Source: Salinisphaera sp040361255
Lineage (GTDB): Bacteria; Pseudomonadota; Gammaproteobacteria; Nevskiales; Salinisphaeraceae
Reading direction: 5' to 3'
DNA: 64,000 bases
Assembly: GCF_040361255.1 (NCBI RefSeq)
Contig: NZ_APNG01000008.1
Coordinates: 110,482 to 174,481, forward strand
Shown here: positions 36,074-44,864 of the stretch, piece by piece
How the letters are laid out: each line of letters begins with the position of its first letter
How positions within the stretch are numbered: the stretch's first letter is position 1
The notes under the pieces: model-generated
What the model saw: only the letters and a program-made list of their open reading frames with translations
Told to the model about the DNA's origin: nothing
Database searches by the model: none
Made by a program: the position numbers and the translations under genes

Positions 36074-39052
36074 TCAGCTACTCGTCTTCGAACGCGGCTT
36101 CTTGCGGCTGGCGGTGATCTTCTTCTCGCCCGAGCCGGACGCCTTCTTGGCAGCCGTCTTCTTTTCCTTCTTCGGCGGCAGCGCCAGATCGCGCTCGTCG
36201 CCCGAGGTGTTGTGCCCGGTGCCGGGCGCGCTATCGCCCAGCATGGGTTTGAGGAAACGTCCGGTATGCGAGGCTTCGATGGCGGCCACGTCTTCGGGCG
36301 TGCCAGTGGCGATGATCTCGCCGCCGCCTTCGCCGCCCTCCGGGCCCAGATCGACGAGCCAGTCGGCAGACTTGATCACGTCCAGGTTGTGCTCGATCAC
36401 GATCACCGCGTTGCCGGCATCGCGCAGGCGTAACAGCACCTTCAGCAGCTGGTTGATGTCGTGGAAGTGCAGGCCCGTGGTGGGCTCGTCCAGCAGATAG
36501 AGCGTGCGCCCGGTATCGCGCTTGGACAGCTCGCGGGCGAGCTTGATGCGCTGGGCCTCGCCGCCGGAAAGGGTGGTCGCGTTCTGGCCGAGCTTCACGT
36601 AGCTCAGGCCCACGTCCATGAGCGTTTCCAGCTTGCGTTTCAGGCTCGGCACCGGGGCGAAGAACTCGAGCGCGGCTTCGACGCGCATTTCCAGCACGTC
36701 GGAAATGGTCTTGCCCTTGTAGTGCACCTGCAGGGTTTCGCGGTTGTAGCGCGCGCCCTTGCAGGTATCGCAGGTTACGTAGATATCCGGCAGAAAATGC
36801 ATTTCCACCTTGATCACGCCGTCGCCCTGACAGGCCTCGCAGCGCCCGCCCTTGACGTTGAAGGAGAACCGCCCCGGCTGATAGCCGCGCGCCCGGGCTT
36901 CCGGCGTATTCGCGAACAGCTCGCGAATGGTGCCGAACAGGCCGGTATAGGTGGCCGGATTGGAACGCGGCGTACGCCCGATCGGGGCCTGACTGATATC
37001 AATGACCTTGTCGAGATGTTCGAGGCCCTCGATCGAGGTCATGGGTGCGGCCCGAGCCACCGCCCGGTTGACCTGGCGCGCAGCGGCCGGGAACAGGGTT
37101 TCGTTGATCAGCGTCGACTTGCCCGAGCCGGACACGCCGGTGATACAGGTCAGCTGGCCCATGGACAGCTCGACCGAGACGTTCTTGAGGTTGTTGCCGC
37201 GCGCGCCGTTGATCTTGATCACGCGTTCTTTATCGAAGGCAATCCGGTTTTCCGGAATCGGGATCGTCAGCCGGCCGGACAGATACTGGCCGGTCAGCGA
37301 GTCTTCGTGGTTGGCGATCTGTTCGGCGCTGCCTTCGGCGATGATATGGCCGCCGTGATCGCCCGCGCCCGGGCCCATGTCGACCACATATTCGGCTTCG
37401 CGGATCGCATCTTCGTCGTGTTCGACCACGATCACGGTATTGCCCAGATCGCGCAGGCGTTCGAGCGTGTTGAGCAGGCGCCGGTTGTCACGCTGATGCA
37501 GGCCGATGGAGGGCTCGTCGAGCACATACATCACGCCCACCAGCCCCGCGCCGATCTGGCTGGCCAGACGAATACGCTGGGCCTCGCCGCCGGAAAGTGT
37601 TTCCGCGCTGCGCGACAGGGTCAGATAATTCAGGCCGACGTCGAGCAGGAACTTCAGCCGTGCCTTGATTTCCTTGAGGATCGGCTCGGCGATCTCGGCG
37701 CGGTGGCCGGGAATATCCAGCGCTTCGGCGATTTCGTAGGCGCCGGCAATACTGGCGGCATTGATTTCGGGCAGGGTGCGATCGGCCACGCGGACATGCC
37801 GTGCGGCCTGGTTCAGGCGCGCACCGCCACAGGTCGGGCAGGCCTTGTCGGATAGATACTTGGCCAGTTCCTCGCGGACTGCCATCGAGTCGGTTTCTGC
37901 ATAGCGGCGTTGCATGTTGTCGAGCACGCCCTCGAAGGCATGCTTGCGTACGCGCGTGCGCCCGCGGGCATTCACATAGCGAAACTCGATCTTCTCCCGG
38001 CCGGAGCCGTGCAGGATGATCTTGCGGGCTTTCTCCGGTAGATCGTGCCAGGGCGTGTCCACGTCGAAGCCGTATTTCTCGGCCAGCGACTGAATCAGGC
38101 CGAAGAAATAGGGGTTGCGCCGGTCCCAGCCACGAACCGCGCCGCCGGCCAGGCTCAGCGAGTCGTCGGTAATTACGCGGTCGACATCGAACACCGCCAG
38201 CGAGCCGAGCCCGTCGCAGGCGCTGCAGGCGCCATGCGGCGAGTTGAAGGAAAACAGCCGCGGTTCCATGTCGTTAATGGAATAGCCACAGACCGGGCAG
38301 GCGAACTGCGAGGAAAACACCTCCGGCTCGCCGTCGCCGCGCCAGGGCAGAATCCAGGCAATGCCTTCGGATAGGCGCAGGGCGGTCTCGAAGGATTCGG
38401 CCAGGCGCTGCTGAATGCCGTCGCGGATCTTGAAGCGGTCCACGACCACTTCGATATCGTGCTTCACCTTGGGGTTGAGTTCCGGGACTTCGTCGATTTC
38501 GACGATCTCGCCGTCTACCCGCATACGCACGAAGCCCTGACCACGCATCTGCTCGAAGACGTCGCGATGCTCGCCCTTACGCGAACGAATCACCGGCGCG
38601 AGCAGCATCCAGGCCGATTCGGCCTCCTTTTCCAGCGTCTGGTCGACCATCTGCGACACGCTCTGGGCGGTCAGCGGTTCGTCGTGATCCGGGCAATAGG
38701 GCGTACCCGCGCGCGCGAACAGCAGGCGCAGATAGTCATGGATCTCGGTGACCGTACCCACCGTGGAGCGCGGGTTATGCGAGGTCGATTTCTGTTCGAT
38801 GGAAATGGCCGGCGACAGGCCCTCGATCGAATCGAGGTCCGGCTTTTCCATCATCGACAGAAACTGACGTGCATAGGCCGATAGCGACTCGACATAGCGG
38901 CGCTGGCCTTCGGCATAGACGGTGTCGAAGGCCAGCGACGATTTGCCGGAACCGGATAGGCCGGTAATCACGATCAGCTTGTTGCGCGGCAGATCGAGAT
39001 CGACGTTCTGGAGATTGTGCGTACGGGCACCGCGGATGCGGATACTGTCCAT
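36074..39052 (-). CDS. uvrA: Excinuclease ABC subunit A
   Basis: A 992-residue UvrA. ATG at 39052 gives MDSIRIRGARTHNLQNVDLDL. It has two ABC modules: Walker A GLSGSGKSS near residue 33 and GVSGSGKST near 640, with signatures LSGGEAQRI twice. Zinc fingers are in CPVCGYS...CSACDG and CEACQGDG...CDTCKGAR. It recognises damaged DNA with UvrB. It is about 50 residues longer than Escherichia coli UvrA because of a Lys/Ser-rich tail (PPKKEKKTAAKKASGSG and on). I found no convincing LexA box in the upstream gap. Confidence 0.98.
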   Translation of the reverse strand: MDSIRIRGARTHNLQNVDLDLPRNKLIVITGLSGSGKSSLAFDTVYAEGQRRYVESLSAYARQFLSMMEKPDLDSIEGLSPAISIEQKSTSHNPRSTVGTVTEIHDYLRLLFARAGTPYCPDHDEPLTAQSVSQMVDQTLEKEAESAWMLLAPVIRSRKGEHRDVFEQMRGQGFVRMRVDGEIVEIDEVPELNPKVKHDIEVVVDRFKIRDGIQQRLAESFETALRLSEGIAWILPWRGDGEPEVFSSQFACPVCGYSINDMEPRLFSFNSPHGACSACDGLGSLAVFDVDRVITDDSLSLAGGAVRGWDRRNPYFFGLIQSLAEKYGFDVDTPWHDLPEKARKIILHGSGREKIEFRYVNARGRTRVRKHAFEGVLDNMQRRYAETDSMAVREELAKYLSDKACPTCGGARLNQAARHVRVADRTLPEINAASIAGAYEIAEALDIPGHRAEIAEPILKEIKARLKFLLDVGLNYLTLSRSAETLSGGEAQRIRLASQIGAGLVGVMYVLDEPSIGLHQRDNRRLLNTLERLRDLGNTVIVVEHDEDAIREAEYVVDMGPGAGDHGGHIIAEGSAEQIANHEDSLTGQYLSGRLTIPIPENRIAFDKERVIKINGARGNNLKNVSVELSMGQLTCITGVSGSGKSTLINETLFPAAARQVNRAVARAAPMTSIEGLEHLDKVIDISQAPIGRTPRSNPATYTGLFGTIRELFANTPEARARGYQPGRFSFNVKGGRCEACQGDGVIKVEMHFLPDIYVTCDTCKGARYNRETLQVHYKGKTISDVLEMRVEAALEFFAPVPSLKRKLETLMDVGLSYVKLGQNATTLSGGEAQRIKLARELSKRDTGRTLYLLDEPTTGLHFHDINQLLKVLLRLRDAGNAVIVIEHNLDVIKSADWLVDLGPEGGEGGGEIIATGTPEDVAAIEASHTGRFLKPMLGDSAPGTGHNTSGDERDLALPPKKEKKTAAKKASGSGEKKITASRKKPRSKTSS

Positions 39053-39147
39053 GAAGCGGGCGCGATGAGAAGGAATAGCCGACCAGTATACGCAGCGCCG
39101 CAAGCACGCCTCAAAACCACGTTACACACGGCCTGCGGCCGGCCCTA

Positions 39148-39156
39148 TGCTAGAAT
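39148..39156 (+). promoter_or_regulatory. Extended -10 element before the YajR-like transporter gene
   Basis: TGCTAGAAT matches the TGnTAnAAT extended -10 pattern. It lies in the 288-base divergent gap between uvrA and the transporter gene, about 185 bases before the ATG, which would give a long leader. No good -35 is needed for this class. Confidence 0.45.
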
Positions 39157-39340
39157 GCGCCGCCTGATTGGCAGCGCCAATCGACGGCTCGGCAGCCGAG
39201 CGTTCGTGCCCCTGATCGCGTGCTCGCATGGCTCGAAGATGCCGCCTGACCACCGGCTGCACCGGCAAGCGACGCACCCACGGCAGGCATGCCGCCGTAC
39301 GGCCGCCGGTATTGCATCCAACCCTGGCAAGAGTTGCTTC

Positions 39341-40705
39341 ATGACCAGATTCGAAACCCGGGCGGCCTTTTCCCTGGCAGGCATCTTCTCCCTGCGCATG
39401 CTCGGCCTGTTCATGATTTACCCCGTGTTCACCTTCTATGCCAAGCATCTGGACGGCTCGACGCCGTTCACGGTGGGCCTCGCGCTGGGGGCTTACGGCC
39501 TGACGCAGGCGCTGTTGCAGATTCCCTTCGGCATGCTCTCCGATCGCTTCGGGCGCAAGCGCATGATCTGTATCGGTCTGCTCATCTTCGCCCTGGGCAG
39601 CGTGGTGGCCGCGCTTTCGGGCAGTATTTATGGCGTGATCGCCGGGCGAATCCTGCAGGGTGCGGGCGCGGTCGGTTCCGTGATTCTTGCCCTCGGCGCG
39701 GATCTGACCCGGGAAGAACAGCGCACCAAGACGATGGCGGTCATCGGCATGACCATCGGACTGTCGTTCGCGCTCGCTCTGGTGCTCGGACCGTTGCTTA
39801 ATGCCGTGATCGGCGTATCCGGCATCTTCTGGACTACGGCCGTCATGGCCCTGGCCGGCATCGGCGTGCTCTATCGTGTTACCCCGCAGCCAAGGGTGCT
39901 GCAATCGCATCGCGATACGGGGGCGGTGCCGGCGATGTTCAAGCGGGTGCTCACCGACGGCCAGCTGCTGCGTCTGGATTTCGGCATCTTCGCGCTGCAC
40001 GCCATGCTCACGGCGAGCTTCATCGCCGTGCCCGTGTTGTTACGCGATGTGGTGGGCGTAGGCGAAAACGAACTCTGGATGGTCTATCTGCCGGTGCTGG
40101 CCGTATCGGTCATGATTATGGTGCCGATGATCATCATCGCCGAGGCCAAGCGCCAGATGAAGGCCGTGTTCGTCGGCGCCGTGGTGACGCTGGGTCTGAG
40201 CCAGGTGGCGTTGCTGGCCTGGCATACCAGCCTGGTCGAACTGGTCGTGGTGCTGACGCTGTTCTTTGCGGCCTTCAATACCATGGAAGCCAGTCTGCCC
40301 TCGCTGATTTCCAAGGCCGCGCCAGCAGACGCCAAGGGTACCGCCATGGGCGTGTATTCCAGCTCGCAGTTTTTCGGTATTTTCGTAGGCGGCACGATCG
40401 GCGGCTGGGCCTACGGGCTGGAAGGGCCGGCCGGGGTATTCATCTTCTCTGCGATCGTGGCGGTGCTATGGTTTGCGGTGGCGGTTACCATGAAAGCGCC
40501 GCGTTTTACCCGCACGCGCATGATCAGCGTCGCGGTCAACGATGCCGCCCAGGCACGCGCGCTTGAAGCCGAGCTGCTGGCCCAGCCCGGCGTGGTGGAA
40601 GCCGCGGTTGCGCTCGACGAAGGCGTGGCCTATATAAAAGTCGACAGCGCACAGGCAGACGATGTCGATCTCGACGCATTTTCGCGGCAGCCCGCACAGG
40701 CTTAG
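39341..40705 (+). CDS. YajR-like major facilitator transporter with C-terminal YAM-type domain
   Basis: A 454-residue MFS protein with about 12 membrane spans. The loop 2-3 signature is GMLSDRFGRKRM. After the last span a soluble ferredoxin-like domain follows (RMISVAVNDAAQARALEAELLAQPGV and on), like the YAM domain of Escherichia coli YajR. ATG at 39341 (MTRFETRAAFSLAG) fits; the open frame extends far upstream but without plausible sequence. A transporter of this type between uvrA and ssb is common in Pseudomonas and relatives. The substrate is unknown. Confidence 0.85.
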   Translation: MTRFETRAAFSLAGIFSLRMLGLFMIYPVFTFYAKHLDGSTPFTVGLALGAYGLTQALLQIPFGMLSDRFGRKRMICIGLLIFALGSVVAALSGSIYGVIAGRILQGAGAVGSVILALGADLTREEQRTKTMAVIGMTIGLSFALALVLGPLLNAVIGVSGIFWTTAVMALAGIGVLYRVTPQPRVLQSHRDTGAVPAMFKRVLTDGQLLRLDFGIFALHAMLTASFIAVPVLLRDVVGVGENELWMVYLPVLAVSVMIMVPMIIIAEAKRQMKAVFVGAVVTLGLSQVALLAWHTSLVELVVVLTLFFAAFNTMEASLPSLISKAAPADAKGTAMGVYSSSQFFGIFVGGTIGGWAYGLEGPAGVFIFSAIVAVLWFAVAVTMKAPRFTRTRMISVAVNDAAQARALEAELLAQPGVVEAAVALDEGVAYIKVDSAQADDVDLDAFSRQPAQA

Positions 40706-40741
40706 TGCGCGGCTACCGACCCAACTCGATGGAGTGTTGCA

Positions 40742-41287
40742 ATGGCAAGTAGAGGCATCAACAAGGCGATTCTGATCGGCAATCTCGGCGCCGACCCGGA
40801 AACGCGCTATACCGCCGGCGGCACCGCGGTGACCAACGTCAATCTCGCCACCTCCGATACCTGGCGCGACAAGTCCAGCGGCGAGATGCAGGAACGCACC
40901 GAATGGCATCGCGTGGTGTTCTTCGCGCGGCTGGCCGAAGTGGCCGGCGAGTATCTGCGCAAGGGCTCCAAGATTTACGTCGAGGGCCGGATTCAGACCC
41001 GCAAGTGGCAGAACAAGGAAGGCCAGGACGTCTATACCACCGAGATCGTTGGTAACGAGATGCAGATGCTCGACACCAAGGGCGGCAGTGGCGGCTCCAG
41101 CGCGCCATTCGGCGGTGGTGGCGGCGGCCAGCAGCGCGCGCCCCAGCAGCAGGGCGGTGGTGGTGGCTATGGCGGCGGTCAGGGGGGCGGCCGAGGTGGC
41201 CAGTCGTCCTATCAGCCGCCGCAGCGTGAGCCGGCCGGCGGCGATCCCGGCTTCGACGACGATCTGGACGACGATATTCCGTTCTAG
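40742..41287 (+). CDS. ssb: Single-stranded DNA-binding protein
   Basis: A 181-residue SSB. The OB-fold N-terminus is MASRGINKAILIGNLGADPE with WHRVVFFARLAEVAGEYLRKGS. A Gly/Gln-rich linker follows, and the protein ends in DDDLDDDIPF, the acidic tip that recruits repair and replication partners. A GGAG Shine-Dalgarno lies at good spacing. It is 36 bases after the YajR-like gene and close to uvrA, the familiar uvrA-ssb grouping. Confidence 0.97.
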   Translation: MASRGINKAILIGNLGADPETRYTAGGTAVTNVNLATSDTWRDKSSGEMQERTEWHRVVFFARLAEVAGEYLRKGSKIYVEGRIQTRKWQNKEGQDVYTTEIVGNEMQMLDTKGGSGGSSAPFGGGGGGQQRAPQQQGGGGGYGGGQGGGRGGQSSYQPPQREPAGGDPGFDDDLDDDIPF

Positions 41288-41359
41288 GCGGACGAGACGC
41301 ATAGCAGCGCCGCAGCCTTTTGCAGGCGCGCGCTGGCAAGCCCGGCGCTCGGCAGCGAT

Positions 41360-41373
41360 ATGATGCAGATCAA
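41360..41373 (+). promoter_or_regulatory. FNR/ANR-type box upstream of the split-barrel flavoprotein gene
   Basis: ATGAT-GCAG-ATCAA matches the TTGAT-N4-ATCAA consensus at nine of ten positions. Placed at -41.5, the start of transcription would fall near 41408, 28 bases before the ATG at 41436. An ANR/FNR-type regulator is encoded at about 53.0 kb. Confidence 0.6.
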
Positions 41374-41435
41374 AGCCCGCGCGTCGGCGCTGTTCCAGAC
41401 TGGTGGTTCGCTAGAACCACCGATGGAACACCGCC

Positions 41436-41900
41436 ATGTCCCAGGATCTTCCATCCGGGCGCCTTAGCGTGCTCGATGCCCGTAGCTGTCTACAACTGCT
41501 GCGTACCCATTCGATCGGCCGTCTCGCCTTCAACAGCGATCCCAGCCCGCAGGTGCTGCCGGTCAACTATCTGGTAGATGACGAGCGCATTCTCATTTGC
41601 AGCGGACCCGGCGCCAAGCATGACGCGGCGCTTGCGCGTGAGCCGGCGACCTTTCAGGTCGATGGCCACGATACGCAACGGCGTTCGGCCTGGAGTGTGA
41701 TGGTGCGTGGTGCGTTGGATATCGTGCCCGAGGGCGAGATTCGTGCATCGTTGCCACAGCCGCTGCCCGGCGGCACACGCGAATACCTTCTGCGTTTGTC
41801 GATCTACCAGATCACCGGGCGGCGTATCCCACCCGATTCCAGCTGGATCGCCTCGTCGCAGATGTGGCGCGACCGTGACGCGAGTGATTTGATGGGCTGA
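41436..41900 (+). CDS. Pyridoxamine 5'-phosphate oxidase-like split-barrel protein
   Basis: A 154-residue protein of the PPOX-like FMN-binding split-barrel fold: CLQLLRTHSIGRLAFNSD at the start, then VLPVNYLVDDERILICSGPGAKHDAAL and ATFQVDGHD. These small proteins often bind FMN, F420 or haem and have varied redox roles. It is not pdxH; a true pdxH lies 1.2 kb downstream. An FNR-type box 63-76 bases before the ATG suggests induction at low oxygen. The function is not known. Confidence 0.72.
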   Translation: MSQDLPSGRLSVLDARSCLQLLRTHSIGRLAFNSDPSPQVLPVNYLVDDERILICSGPGAKHDAALAREPATFQVDGHDTQRRSAWSVMVRGALDIVPEGEIRASLPQPLPGGTREYLLRLSIYQITGRRIPPDSSWIASSQMWRDRDASDLMG

Positions 41901-42225
41901 CGCCGGCACGGCATAGGCCGAAATATCGTCGGCTGTCCCACGTAACACATTGACCCAGATCAAGGCCTGTCCGATCGGCGCAGGCGATCATCGGGGTATG
42001 AATCCTTTTTTCGCCAAGGCGCGCGCAGCGTGCCACTACCACCTGTGGTTCCGGCGTTTAGCCGCGCGTGTTGCGCGCCGGCGCGTCATGCCGAGGGCCG
42101 CGGTATCGCGATGAGCCAGTTTCGTTTCGGGCGCTCGTGTTTCATTGGCCGGGCACGCAGTTTCGATCTAATCACCGCGCGCTGCGCTGGCGCCCGCGCG
42201 ATGCGCGGTGTGCGAAGAGGCGACG
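41901..42225. other. 325-base gap with an FNR-type box and a doubtful 38-codon ORF
   Basis: The gap holds the FNR/ANR-type site at 41950-41963 and, 34 bases on, an ATG at 41998 opening a 38-codon frame rich in Arg and Ala that ends at 42114. That frame has no recognisable ribosome-binding site or known motif. The rest appears to be the leader of the Crp/Fnr gene at 42226. Confidence 0.5.
41950..41963 (+). promoter_or_regulatory. FNR/ANR-type box upstream of the Crp/Fnr-family gene
   Basis: TTGAC-CCAG-ATCAA matches nine of ten consensus positions. At -41.5 it predicts a start near 41998, with a fair -10 (GATCAT, 41986-41991). Confidence 0.6.
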
Positions 42226-42951
42226 ATGGCCGCTAACGACGGTGCCAGCGCACGAGAAATACGCGAAGCACTCAAGCATCAGTACTTTGTCGACGGCATG
42301 AGCGATGCCCAGCGCTCTCGCCTGGTCCGCGGCATGACGATCCAGCCCTTTGCCGCTGGCCAGACGCTGTTTCATCGCGGTGATATTGCCGACACCTTTT
42401 TCCTTGTGCTGGCCGGCCGGGTCAAACTTTATCGGCTGTCGATCGACGGTGACGAAAAGATCATGGGTCTGGTCGGCAGTGGCGAGAGTTTTGGCGAGGG
42501 CGTGCTGTTCATGTCCACCCCGCGTTATCCGGTGAGTGCGCAGGCGCTGGAAAAAAGCCGCATCGTGGCGATTAACCGGACCGAATATCTGGCCGAATTG
42601 CAGTATTCCTTTCAGACCTGCATGTCGGTGATGTGCAAGCTCACCGCGCGTATCGAGCGCCTGCTCGACGAGGTGGAGTCGCTGACCCTGCGCGATAGCC
42701 GCTATCGCGTGGTGAACTATCTGCTGGAACTGATCCCCGAGCCTGCAGACGGCCCGGTACGGCTGAGCCTGCCGACCTCGAAGAGCGCGATCGCCGGACG
42801 CCTGGCGATTCGGGCCGAGACCTTTTCGCGCACGCTGCGCCAGCTCGCCGAAAACGGCACGATCGTGCTGTGTGGCGGGCGTACCATCGAGGTGCCCAAC
42901 CCGAAGCTCCTGCGCCATGCCTTGCGCACAAAATCGGCACAGGCGTCCTGA
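42226..42951 (+). CDS. Crp/Fnr-family transcriptional regulator without Fe-S cysteines (DNR-like)
   Basis: A 241-residue regulator. It has a cNMP-binding-like beta-roll (AAGQTLFHRGDIADTFFLVLAGRVKLYR is its start) and a winged helix-turn-helix with SKSAIAGRLAIRAETFSRTLRQLAENG. The recognition helix keeps E-x-x-S-R, the FNR/DNR pattern for TTGAT half-sites. The N-terminal cysteines of FNR are absent, so it is not an oxygen-labile cluster protein; a DNR-like haem/NO sensor is possible. ATG at 42226 has a GAAGAGG ribosome-binding site. An FNR-type box lies upstream and another just after its stop. Confidence 0.78.
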   Translation: MAANDGASAREIREALKHQYFVDGMSDAQRSRLVRGMTIQPFAAGQTLFHRGDIADTFFLVLAGRVKLYRLSIDGDEKIMGLVGSGESFGEGVLFMSTPRYPVSAQALEKSRIVAINRTEYLAELQYSFQTCMSVMCKLTARIERLLDEVESLTLRDSRYRVVNYLLELIPEPADGPVRLSLPTSKSAIAGRLAIRAETFSRTLRQLAENGTIVLCGGRTIEVPNPKLLRHALRTKSAQAS

Positions 42952-42953
42952 TT

Positions 42954-42967
42954 TTGATCCGGATCAA
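42954..42967 (+). promoter_or_regulatory. Perfect FNR/ANR-type box upstream of pdxH
   Basis: TTGAT-CCGG-ATCAA is a perfect palindrome and matches the consensus at all ten positions. It lies three bases after the Crp/Fnr-family stop codon. At -41.5 the predicted start is near 43002, about 100 bases before the pdxH ATG. Confidence 0.72.
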
Positions 42968-43104
42968 TTTTCGCGCTGGCGAACGCGCTAGTCTCGGATA
43001 AAACGATCGCTTCGATCACACCGGCACGGGTCAGCCCGTGCTAGCCAGGCGCAGCGACCCAAGGCGTGGCAACGACGGCCGCGGCGCCATACGAGGGACA
43101 GCGT

Positions 43105-43698
43105 ATGAATGCACCTGATATTTCCGATCCGATCCGCGGTCTGTTCGACTGGCTGGCCGCGGCACGCGAGCGCGGCGAACCGGACCCGCAAACGGCCACG
43201 CTTGCAACGGTCGATCCCGCATTCGCCAAGCCCAGCGTGCGTACGATCAATGTCCAGATCGATGAAGATGCGCTGGTGTTTTTCGTCAATGCGCATACCG
43301 GCAAGGGCCAGCATCTGCAGTGGCACCCCTATGTCGCGCTGTGCTTTTTCTGGCACGGCCTGCAACAGCAGATCACCATTGAAGGCGTGGTCGAAGTGCT
43401 TGACGCGCACGCCGCCGACCGTTTGTGGGCCCAGCGTTCGCGCGAGAGCCAGCTGACCGCGCGCAGCTCCGAGCAGCATGCGGTCTTCGGCGATCCCGAG
43501 GCCTTTCGCGAGCGGCGCGAGCACGAACGCGAGACCTACGATTTCGAGCGTGTACCGCGCCCGGAGCATTGGGTCGCCTACCGGCTGTTGCCCACACGGC
43601 TGGAATTCTGGGCGGCCGGCTGGCATCGCCTGCATTCGCGCCGGCTGTTCGAGCGCGCGCCCGACGGTGGTTGGCAATCCACCGTTCAGGAGCCATGA
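43105..43698 (+). CDS. pdxH: Pyridoxamine/pyridoxine 5'-phosphate oxidase
   Basis: A 197-residue PdxH. It has the FMN-binding split barrel with PSVRTINVQIDEDALVFFVN, GKGQHLQWHPYVALCFFWH and the typical C-terminus LEFWAAGWHRLHSRRLFER. It oxidises pyridoxamine or pyridoxine phosphate to pyridoxal phosphate using oxygen. ATG at 43105 is preferred for its GAGGGA ribosome-binding site at seven bases. A perfect FNR-type box upstream implies oxygen control of an oxygen-using enzyme. Confidence 0.88.
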   Translation: MNAPDISDPIRGLFDWLAAARERGEPDPQTATLATVDPAFAKPSVRTINVQIDEDALVFFVNAHTGKGQHLQWHPYVALCFFWHGLQQQITIEGVVEVLDAHAADRLWAQRSRESQLTARSSEQHAVFGDPEAFRERREHERETYDFERVPRPEHWVAYRLLPTRLEFWAAGWHRLHSRRLFERAPDGGWQSTVQEP

Positions 43699-43731
43699 GG
43701 CTCGCCCGGCGCAGGCGCTTTCGATAAAAGA

Positions 43732-43754
43732 ACGGGCCGGTGTATCCGGCCCGT
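43732..43754. terminator. Bidirectional hairpin terminator between pdxH and the stress-protein genes
   Basis: A perfect 9-bp stem ACGGGCCGG / CCGGCCCGT with a five-base loop lies in a convergent gap. On the minus strand it is followed by TTCTTTTAT, so it best serves the stress-protein operon. Confidence 0.7.
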
Positions 43755-43835
43755 ATATCCGTTGGTTTGCGAAATATTATTCGGTCTAAAGTGCTGTTGT
43801 GCCGCTCAATCGGGCGAGGCGCTGACGCAGGCGCG

Positions 43836-44279
43836 TCAGCACCATTCCCAGCCTTCGCCGTGTCGCAGCACGAGCACGCTACAGCGCGTACGTCGTAATA
43901 CGCGATCGGCCGTGCCACCGAGTAGCAGATCGCGCATTCTCGGGTCGTGCGATGCGATCGCAATCAGCCCAGCGCGCACATCCTCGGCGCGCTGAACGAT
44001 GGTCGCGGCGATAGGGCCGATCACGGCCTCGCTGGTCCAGCGGATATCGTCGGCGTATTCCAGCCGGGCCAGTTCCTTGAGCTGCGACTCCGCCAGTTTC
44101 TGGGCTTCGCCCGCGAAACTCTGCGGCACATAAGGCCAGACCGAGATCTCGGTGGGCACCACGGTCAACACATGCAAGGTCGCATCGTGGCGACGAGCGA
44201 GGGTGGTGGTGGCCGAAAAGATCAGGTCGAAATTGGCCTCATGCGACAGATCGATCGGAACAAGCACGCACTTTTTCAT
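43836..44279 (-). CDS. Universal stress protein (UspA family), second gene of pair
   Basis: A 147-residue single Usp domain: KKCVLVPIDLSHEANFDLIF at the start, IAIASHDPRMRDLLLGGTADRVLRRTRCSVLVLR at the end. The ATP-binding glycine motif is only partly kept. It is the downstream partner of a second Usp gene 45 bases away, and the pair shares an upstream perfect FNR-type box. In Pseudomonas, ANR-controlled Usp proteins help survival without oxygen; I infer a similar role. Confidence 0.85.
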   Translation of the reverse strand: MKKCVLVPIDLSHEANFDLIFSATTTLARRHDATLHVLTVVPTEISVWPYVPQSFAGEAQKLAESQLKELARLEYADDIRWTSEAVIGPIAATIVQRAEDVRAGLIAIASHDPRMRDLLLGGTADRVLRRTRCSVLVLRHGEGWEWC

Positions 44280-44324
44280 GTCGGCATCCGCCTGAGCCAG
44301 CCTGGACCAAAGGACGACGTTTTA

Positions 44325-44807
44325 TCAGTCGTCCAGGGCATCACGGCTTTCGTCGTGGATGTCGGCAGCGTGGGCGTCGCGTTTCTGGCGTACGACCAGC
44401 ACCGAATGCTGGGCATGCTTGACCACCTGGCTGGCGATACTACCGAGCAGCACATCCCAGAATTTCGGGTTGTGCGAGGCCATGATGATCAGATCGGCCC
44501 CGAAGTGATCGGCCCGCCGTACGATCGTGCGCGCGACCGGGCCCACGCGAACGTCGACCTGCCAATTGTCGTCACTGCCGAGATACTGCCGGCCGATACG
44601 CTCGAGCTGGGCATGGGCCGTTTCGCCGAGTTTTCTGACGTAGTCGGTGCCGACATAGGGAAAGTCCCCGGCATCGATCTGCGGAATCACGCTCAACAGA
44701 ACGATGGTCGCGCCGGTATTGGCAGCCACCTTATTGACGTTCTCGAACACGCTGTCGAATACAGCGTCCTGATTCAGGTCCAGCGGTACTAGAAGGGTCT
44801 GAGACAT
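44325..44807 (-). CDS. Universal stress protein (UspA family), first gene of pair
   Basis: A 160-residue Usp protein. The start MSQTLLVPLDLNQDAVFDS follows an AGAGGAG ribosome-binding site. The core shows DLIIMASHNPKFWDVLLGSIASQVVKHAQHSVLVVR, with G-x-x-A-x-x-V-style spacing of the family nucleotide site. The tail is Asp/His-rich. A perfect FNR-type box lies 58-71 bases upstream, so the two-gene operon should be induced at low oxygen. Confidence 0.87.
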   Translation of the reverse strand: MSQTLLVPLDLNQDAVFDSVFENVNKVAANTGATIVLLSVIPQIDAGDFPYVGTDYVRKLGETAHAQLERIGRQYLGSDDNWQVDVRVGPVARTIVRRADHFGADLIIMASHNPKFWDVLLGSIASQVVKHAQHSVLVVRQKRDAHAADIHDESRDALDD

Positions 44808-44864
44808 AACAATCTCCTCTTTTTGTCGGTGATTGCAGTATCGCTTGGGCGCTCGTCGACAGGC

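Noticed and set aside
39053..39130. Possible LexA (SOS) box before uvrA, around CCAGTATACGCAG
   Set aside because: The CTG-N10-CAG spacing is not met on either strand.
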